Shown here: positions 58,209-64,000 of the stretch, piece by piece | Layout of the letters: the number at the start of each line of letters is the position of its first letter | Numbering within the stretch: position 1 is the stretch's first letter | DNA from: Cervus elaphus | Taxonomy: Eukaryota; Chordata; Mammalia; Artiodactyla; Cervidae | Assembly (NCBI RefSeq): GCF_910594005.1 | Contig: NC_057817.1 | Location: 29,117,001 to 29,181,000, forward strand | DNA: 64,000 nt | Direction: 5' to 3' | Made by a program: the position numbers and the translations under genes | The notes under the pieces: model-generated | Told to the model about the DNA's origin: nothing | Databases searched by the model: none | The model's input: only the letters and a program-made list of their open reading frames with translations

Positions 58209-58351
58209 GGTGAATAATATAGCTATACAAATGTACACTATCTTCTACATGTTTATAAAGTTTGTGGGCATAGTATCATATTGTATACCTCTTTCTGTAT
58301 GTATGTATATATGTAGTTCTAGATAATTCATTTTAACTGTTTATTGATATT

Positions 58352-58562
58352 GTTGTAGCTGTTTAGTCGCTGAGTCATGTTGACTCTTTTGCAACCCCAT
58401 GAACTGTAGCTCTCCAGGCTACTCTGTTCATGGGATTTCCCAGGCAACAATACTGGAGGGGATTGCCATTTCCTACTCCAGGGGATCTTCCCGACCCAGG
58501 AATTGAACCCATGTCACCTGTATTGGAGGCAGATTCTTTACCACTGAGCCACCTGGGAAGCC
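58352..58562 (-). repeat. Bov-tA SINE
   Basis: Tail GTTTAGTCGCTGAGTCATGT at 58361, head GAGCCACCTGGGAAGCCCC at 58545-58563. Full length; inserted 140 bases beyond the inverted BovB. Confidence 0.92.
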
Positions 58563-58735
58563 CCAAGACCACATTATAATTTATCTCTATTAAACATTTA
58601 GTATTTGGGGTTTGTTTTTGGGTTTTGATTTTTGCTATTACAGAGTTCCACAAAAGTCTTGTATACATCTTCTTGAGTACATATGTGAAAATATCTTGTC
58701 TGTATCTGAGTTAAGTTTGATCATCTTCACCTGCA

Positions 58736-59008
58736 TTGCTGCTACTGCTAAGTCACTTCAGTTGTGTCTAACCCTGTGCGACCCCATAGACAGAAGCCCA
58801 CCAGGCTCCCCCGTCCCTGGGAGTCTCCAGGCAAGAACACCAAAGTGGGTTGCCATTTCCTTCTCCAATGCATGAAAGTGAAGTGAAAGGGAAGTCGCTC
58901 AGTCGTGTCTGACTCTTAGGGACCCCATGGACTGCAGCCTACCAGGCTCCTCCCTCCATGGTATTTTCCAGGCAGGAGTACTGGAGTGGGGTGCCATTGC
59001 CTTCTCCA
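58736..59008 (-). repeat. Bov-A2 SINE
   Basis: Two BovB-derived modules joined by GCATGAAAGTGAAGTGAAAG at 58869-58888. GCTAAGTCACTTCAGTTGTG starts the first module; GGAGTGGGGTGCCATTGCC ends the second. There is no tRNA head. Confidence 0.93.
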
Positions 59009-59359
59009 TACATATTGCCAAATGACTTTACAAAGAGCTAATACTCCCACCAGAAATCTAAGAGAATTCCCAGTACTCTGCATTTTACTGTACTTGATAT
59101 TAGCACAACGTTGAAATGTTATCAGTATGGTTAATAGCAAATGATATCTTGTTTTAAGAGAGAATTCGTATTTCCCTGAAAGACTTTATTATTAACTCTT
59201 AGGTTCCCATGTCAGTATACTGCACTTTACAAGCTTGCCCTTTTTCTTCTCTCCCTTTGGATTATATTTTTCTAATTGTTCAATAGAATTTTTTTTAATG
59301 AATCTTTCTTATGGTAAAATGTATTACAATTATCTTTGGCCTATAGCTTGTTTTTTTTG

Positions 59360-59441
59360 GTTTCACTTTGGTTATGATTGAATCTGTGACCCCTGCAGTG
59401 GAAGCACAGTGTCTTAACCACTGGACTGCCAGGGAACTCCC
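59360..59441 (-). repeat. Short CHR-related SINE fragment
   Basis: TGAATCTGTGACCCCTGCAG, TGGAAGCACAGTGTCTTAAC, GGACTGCCAGGGAACTCCC. Confidence 0.8.
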
Positions 59442-59477
59442 AGTGTAGAACTTTAAAATAATACTTTAAAATATATA

Positions 59478-59623
59478 TATGTTATTTCTTAATTTATTTA
59501 TTTGGCTGCACAGAGCTTTAGGTGGAGCATGTGGGACCTAGTCCCTAGTTCTCTAGGGATTGAACCTGGGCACCCTTCATTGGGAGCCCAGAGTCTTAGC
59601 CAACAGACCACCAGGGAAGTCCC
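59478..59623 (-). repeat. Short CHR-related SINE
   Basis: TTTATTTATTTGGCTGCACA, GTGGAGCATGTGGGACCTAG, AGGGATTGAACCTGGGCACC, GACCACCAGGGAAGTCCC. Confidence 0.87.
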
Positions 59624-59684
59624 AAAAATAGTACTTTTTAAAGGGAAAACATACTCAAATATTTAGGGATGAAATGGTATGCCC

Positions 59685-59850
59685 GAAATTTGCTTCATAA
59701 TAACCCACTGGAGGGTGGGGTAGGAAGAAGGTAGAGGTATATCTGAAATAATACTGGCTGAGGTCATAACAGGAGTTGGGTGATGGGAATATGCAGCTTG
59801 AGTCTACTTTTGTACATAGTTTAAAATTTCCATAATCAAACATTTTTAAG
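59685..59850 (+). repeat. Ancient L1M 3' end
   Basis: CCACTGGAGGGTGGGG, GGAGTTGGGTGATGGGAATA, TACTTTTGTACATAGTTTAA, AATTTCCATAATCAAACA fit the L1M 3' terminus. Confidence 0.6.
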
Positions 59851-60294
59851 TACAGAGAAATATTTATTTCTGCAGAAGATCATAGCTTTGAAATTTTATC
59901 TTTTTCTATTTTATCTAATATTGATATGTATGCAAGACAAAGAATACTTTAAAATATGAACCTACAAAGCAATTTTTTAAAAAATTGCTAAAAAGTCTTA
60001 TAATTACAGTAGTTAAAAACTTGAAAATATTGTCTACCCAGAAACCCAAGAAAATCAACTAAAATATTATCATTCACTCATTCATTCATTCAAACACAAG
60101 AGTTAATGTAACATGAAAGGCACTGTCTAATACAGTGTTTGAAAAAGGTCTCTCTTGCCTTATAGCAATAGTTAATTCAAAGAAAAAGCCATTCTGTTAC
60201 AACAAAACATAAGTAGAAATAAACCTAACAAGAAACATGTAAGATTTATATGAAGAAACTGTAATCATAAATAATAGTTACCTATTCCCAGATG

Positions 60295-60360
60295 TGTCCA
60301 ACTCTTTGGGACCCTGTGGATTGTAGCCTACCAGGCTCCTCCCTCCCTCCTCATCTTCTC
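60295..60360 (-). repeat. Very short Bov-tA-like insertion (66 bases)
   Basis: TGTCCAACTCTTTGGGACCC, GTGGATTGTAGCCTACCAGG and CTCCTCCCTCC are the 3' part of the SINE only. A perfect 11-bp repeat ATTCCCAGATG at 60284-60294 and 60361-60371 flanks it. Confidence 0.82.
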
Positions 60361-60476
60361 ATTCCCAGATGAGAAGACTCAATATCAATACTCCAAAAAT
60401 TAATCCAGAAAGGTTAATGAAATCTTTGTAATTTTCTAAATCTTGACTGATTCTAAAGTTTAAATGAAGATTGGAT

Positions 60477-60689
60477 GTTCTCAGTTGTTAAGTTGTATCT
60501 GACTCTTTTGCAACCTCATGGACTGTAGCCTGCCAGGATCCCCTGTCCATGGGATTTTCCAGGCAAGAATACTGGAGTGGGTTGCCATTTCCTCATCCAG
60601 GGGATCTTCCTGACCCAGGAATTGAACCTGAGTCTTCTGCATCTCCTGCATTGGCAGGCAGGTTCTTTACCACTGAGCCACCTGGGCTT
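60477..60689 (-). repeat. Bov-tA SINE
   Basis: Tail TCAGTTGTTAAGTTGTATCT, head GAGCCACCTGGGCTTCTT at 60675-60692. Full length. Confidence 0.9.
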
Positions 60690-61303
60690 CTTGAATGTTC
60701 AAGGAAAGTAAAAAAAAAAAAAAAAAAACAGTTTTTTCACTGTTTAGAAGAAATAAGGTAAACATTTCATAATGCACTAAAAGAAAATGAATGTATTTCA
60801 AAGTTTTAATTTAGAGAAAAAATTATTAAGATATTAGAAGGAAAGAGAGTCACACAGATAAAGATTGATAGATATGGCCCTCAAAACAATTAAAAATGCA
60901 AGAAACCATATACAAGTTGAAAATTTTAGATGTTACGATAATATACTTTTAGTATATTTAATAGACAATGAAATATCCAGATCATAAAAAGAGCCCTACC
61001 AGTAAACAACAACAAAATGATAACCTAATGGGAAAACTAAGCAACATTTGAAAAATGACTACCAAACTTTTGAAAACTTACCAGAAATCAAGGAGCTGCA
61101 ATTTTAGCAATAACAAATAAAAGGAACCTAAGTGATAAATAGATACTGGGTGTATCCCATCCCTTGATGACTGAGGACCACAGGCTACAGGATCATCAAA
61201 GTCCCAAACTCTTGAGGGTGACTTGTCCTGTTATGTGAAAGATTTGTCATATGCACACTGGGAAGAGAATTCTTTCCTTAACTGCAAGGACCAGTTAAAC
61301 ATA

Positions 61304-61384
61304 TAACTGATACTGACCAATCTTTCCTGTCACATAGAGAACCTGTAACTGATACTGACCAATCTTTCCTGTCACATAGAGAAC
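61304..61384. repeat. Perfect tandem duplication (two 39-bp copies, period 42)
   Basis: 61304-61342 and 61346-61384 are identical, separated by CTG. They lie in unique-looking sequence with no recognised repeat around them. Confidence 0.95.
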
Positions 61385-62476
61385 ACACTTGAGGAAGAAG
61401 CCAACACACAGCTAGCAGACTGGGCATGTGAGGGAAAGGTGTGGAAAAAAGGTGAGAAGGAAGGAGAAAGGCAGGGGTTAGAATAATTCTAATTATGCAC
61501 TTGGATCCAGCTCCATCACTGGACGTTTAAATAAGCCACTGGCTTCCCTCTGCTTCCTTTCTAACCTTTTTTCAACCCTCTGTCATCAGGCTTCCACTCC
61601 TAGTCTACTGAATCAGTTTGGTAATGGTTACCAGTAAGTGTCCAACTGTCATATTCAATGGCTTTTTCAGTCATCTTAATTACGTGGCATTTATACTTCA
61701 CATCTTGAAATTTCACATCTCTTTCTCTTGCTTTTGTCAGGACACTTAATGCCAGTATTGTTTGGGAACTCCTTTTCCTCTGCCTTTTTTGTATTTCCAA
61801 AAATTGTTTTTTATTTATTTAATGAAAATATTTACAAGTACAGAGAATTATACCTATGTACCTATCTAACCACCTATTTCTGCTTCAGAACTTTAAAGAC
61901 ACAGATATATTTGAAGACCGTCTACATACATCCCTTGTTATTTACCTCCCTTCCTCCTTCCCCAAAGACAGTTATTTAAAAGGTATCCACTACCTTGAAG
62001 CTGGTATCATTCCCAAGTGTACTAGTACATTTTTATACTTTTACTAAGTGTATCCATAAACAATATATAGTCATATTAAAACTGTAAGTAAAAAGTTATC
62101 AAACATGTCAATCTAACTTGCTCTTTAAAAATTTCTTTTGACATGTAAGAGCTGTTCCAGTTCATCCCCTTTAAGTGATAGTTTTCCATCACAAGATTTA
62201 CTATAATTATTTTTTGATGGACATTGTTTTCATATCATTGTTAAAAAAAAAAAAAAGCTGCAATATTCTTATAGCCTCCATGAATCAAGTGCCAGGATAT
62301 GTAACCTTGAAGTAGAGCTACCAATGTGCAAGGCATGCTCATCACTCTCTAAATGCAGCAAATTGCTCTCCAAGAAAATGGTCTCATCAATTTATACTCC
62401 TATAGTAGTATATAAGAACTTTTGTTTCATCCCATCCTTGCCAAAACGATATAGTATTCGCATATAAGCTATGTAT

Positions 62477-62675
62477 GCTGTGCTGTGCTTAGTCACTCAG
62501 TCGTGTCCAACTTTGCCACCCCATAAACTGTAGCCTGCCATGGGGATTCTCCAGGTAAGAATACTGGAGTGGTTTGCCATGCCGTCCTCCAGGGGATCTT
62601 CCCAACCCAGGGACTGAATCCAGGTCTCCCACATTGCAGGTGGATTCTTTACCATCTGAGCCACCAGTGACGTCC
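62477..62675 (-). repeat. Bov-tA SINE with target-site duplication
   Basis: Tail CTTAGTCACTCAGTCGTGTC, head CTGAGCCACCAGTGACGTCC. Direct repeat ATAAGCTATGTAT / ATAAGCTATGCAT at 62464-62476 and 62676-62688, one mismatch. Confidence 0.92.
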
Positions 62676-63099
62676 ATAAGCTATGCATACCCTCCTGTAT
62701 GCTTTTTTCTCCCATATACTTGATTTCTAAATTACATATAAAACCTTATATAATATAAATCCTATGTAAATAGTTGCCAGTGTGCTGCAAAGTCAAGTTT
62801 TGCCTTTTGAAATTTTCCGGAACATTTTTTTTCTGGATGCAGATGCAGAACCCAAGGATACAAAGGACCAATTGTACTGATAAATTTTCTTCCCCCCTCC
62901 AAAAGCCTGACATTTTCTAGGCTTCTGTATTTATCCCTCCTATCTTCTGTAATCAATTCCTAATCTTATTCACTCATGACTTCTCAAGTTACTGACCAGA
63001 CATGTCTCACAGGCATCCTAAAATCTTCCCCTCATTCTCACATCCAGTCAGATACCAGTTCCTACCCACTTGACTTCCTTAAAAACATACATACCTGCA

Positions 63100-63525
63100 C
63101 CATTGCTGCTACAGCAAATTATCACAAACTTAGTGTTTCAGAACACATTTACTCTTTTACAGTTTTAGAGGTCAGAAGCCTGAAACGAGTCTTATAATCA
63201 AGGTGTTGCCTGGGTTGGTTCCTTCTGGAGGATCCAGAAAATAATCTTTCCCCTGCCTCTTCCAACTTCCAGAGGCCACTGGCATTTCTTGGCACATGGA
63301 CACATCTCTTTCATCTTCCATCATCACACTTCCCACTACTGTTGAATCCCTGTGTTCTTGTGATTATATTGGGCCCACCTGGATAATTCATGGCCCTCAT
63401 TTCAAAATCTTGAATCCTATCTACAAAACCCCCTTTGCTGTATAAATAACTTTCACAGGTTATGGGGATTAGGGTGTGGACATCTTTATTCATCCTCTCA
63501 CACTGTTTTAACTGCTGCCCCCTTA
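63100..63525 (-). repeat. MaLR (MLT1/MST-like) LTR, reverse orientation
   Basis: CTACAGCAAATTATCACAAA, ACAGTTTTAGAGGTCAGAAG, AATCAAGGTGTTGCCTGGGT, ATTGGGCCCACCTGGATAAT, TCACAGGTTATGGGGATTAG and GGTGTGGACATCTTTATTCA match the reverse complement of a MaLR LTR from its 3' to its 5' end. Long terminal repeat only; no retroviral genes. Confidence 0.7.
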
Positions 63526-64000
63526 ATTTCAAACATCTTTCTCACTTGGCCAATTCCCAAACTATTTACAAAGCCACCAGGTTTGTGTTCTCATTTTTTC
63601 CAATCTAACCATAATCCTCTGCTTAAGACTTTCAGTGGCTCTCCATTCCCTACAGAATCAAGTGAAGTCATTTCTTTAGCATACAGTTGGTCATGATTTG
63701 ATTGTAAAACAAATCCTACTAGCTTTTCTCTATTACTCTACTGAAACCTGCACTCCACCCACTCCAAACTATTACACTGAATTTGCCCATGGTCATGCCT
63801 CTTTGCCTTTATTTGCACTCTTGGTCAGTTTGCTGCCCATTCTTCCTTCACCTACCTAGCCAACACATATTGATTAAGACTCCATCTGGAAGTTAATGTC
63901 TTCCTCCACCAGGAGGGTTGGCCACTGTTGTCTTGGTATATACCTAGTATCATCAAAACAGTCAATAATATTTTTTTAGGAATATTTTGGCTTACAATGC

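Larger units (their letters stand above)
56839..58210 (-). mobile_element. BovB with 5' inversion (twin-priming structure)
   Basis: From 56839 to about 57328 it is BovB 3' sequence on the minus strand (tail at 56839, up to the GGACCTTTGTTGGCAAATTA region). From about 57330 to 58210 it is the BovB 5' coding region on the plus strand. The middle of the element (about 1.6-1.8 kb) is missing. The 9-bp repeat GTGAATAAT at 56830-56838 and 58211-58219 encloses both parts, so they inserted as one event. Confidence 0.9.
46935..64000. other. Intergenic region upstream of DIP2B
   Basis: No host gene with introns was recognised here. By comparison with the human gene order (LARP4 then DIP2B) it should be the LARP4-DIP2B interval, but no LARP4 exon was identified. 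Besides the tubulin retrocopy and the repeats listed, these stretches show nothing recognisable: 47051-47320, 48022-48394, 49430-50029, 50800-51083, 53133-53620, 53871-55110, 59009-59350, 59851-60283, 60690-61300, 61385-62463, 62690-63099 and 63530-64000. A 201-codon minus-strand open frame at 53978-54583 has no recognisable protein features. Confidence 0.7.

Noticed and set aside
57657..58217. Endonuclease/exonuclease-like protein as a possible host gene
   Set aside because: The sequence is the BovB endonuclease and sits inside a target-site duplication with BovB 3' sequence.
1..64000. A previously undescribed multi-gene system
   Set aside because: No gene cluster exists here. The window is one first exon, one retrocopy and repeats.

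Overview
The window looks like ordinary nuclear DNA of a ruminant, most likely a bovid. It is dense in ruminant-restricted repeats: BovB (RTE-type LINE), Bov-tA and Bov-A2 SINEs whose tails derive from BovB, and CHR-type tRNA-Glu SINEs. Older mammalian MIR, L1M and MaLR LTR remnants lie beneath them. I cannot tell cattle from bison, buffalo, sheep or goat by reading alone.

Layout. The only conventional host gene I can support is DIP2B on the minus strand. Its first coding exon (46679-46778) sits in a strong CpG island (about 46270-47050). Everything from 46678 down to base 1 is then the 5' part of DIP2B intron 1, about 46.7 kb without another recognisable exon. The 5'UTR/promoter carries an interrupted CGG repeat, an in-frame upstream ORF, a palindromic CACGTG E-box and GC boxes. 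In human, DIP2B lies downstream of LARP4, so 46.9-64 kb is probably the LARP4-DIP2B intergenic interval. No LARP4 exon was recognised.

The intergenic part contains a full-length, intronless alpha-tubulin retrocopy (51101-52793, minus strand). Its ORF is intact at 461 codons, and it has a poly(A) signal, a poly(A) tail, a 17-bp target-site duplication and an L1-endonuclease-like TT/AAAA site. The 3'UTR and diagnostic residues point to TUBA1B as parent. It carries a perfect 30-bp tandem duplication that lengthens the C-terminal tail by ten residues, plus three missense differences, all at former CpG sites.

Mobile elements: a 2-kb BovB (6568-8591) still in one reading frame to its natural stop but with five premature stops; a 5'-inverted (twin-primed) BovB with endonuclease ORF (56839-58210); several nested insertions with readable target-site duplications; and one SINE that seems to carry about 75 nt of foreign 3' flank (39642-39986). 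I found no CRISPR, no operon-like structure and no candidate for a new defence or metabolic system. The interesting material is retrotransposition structure and the DIP2B promoter.
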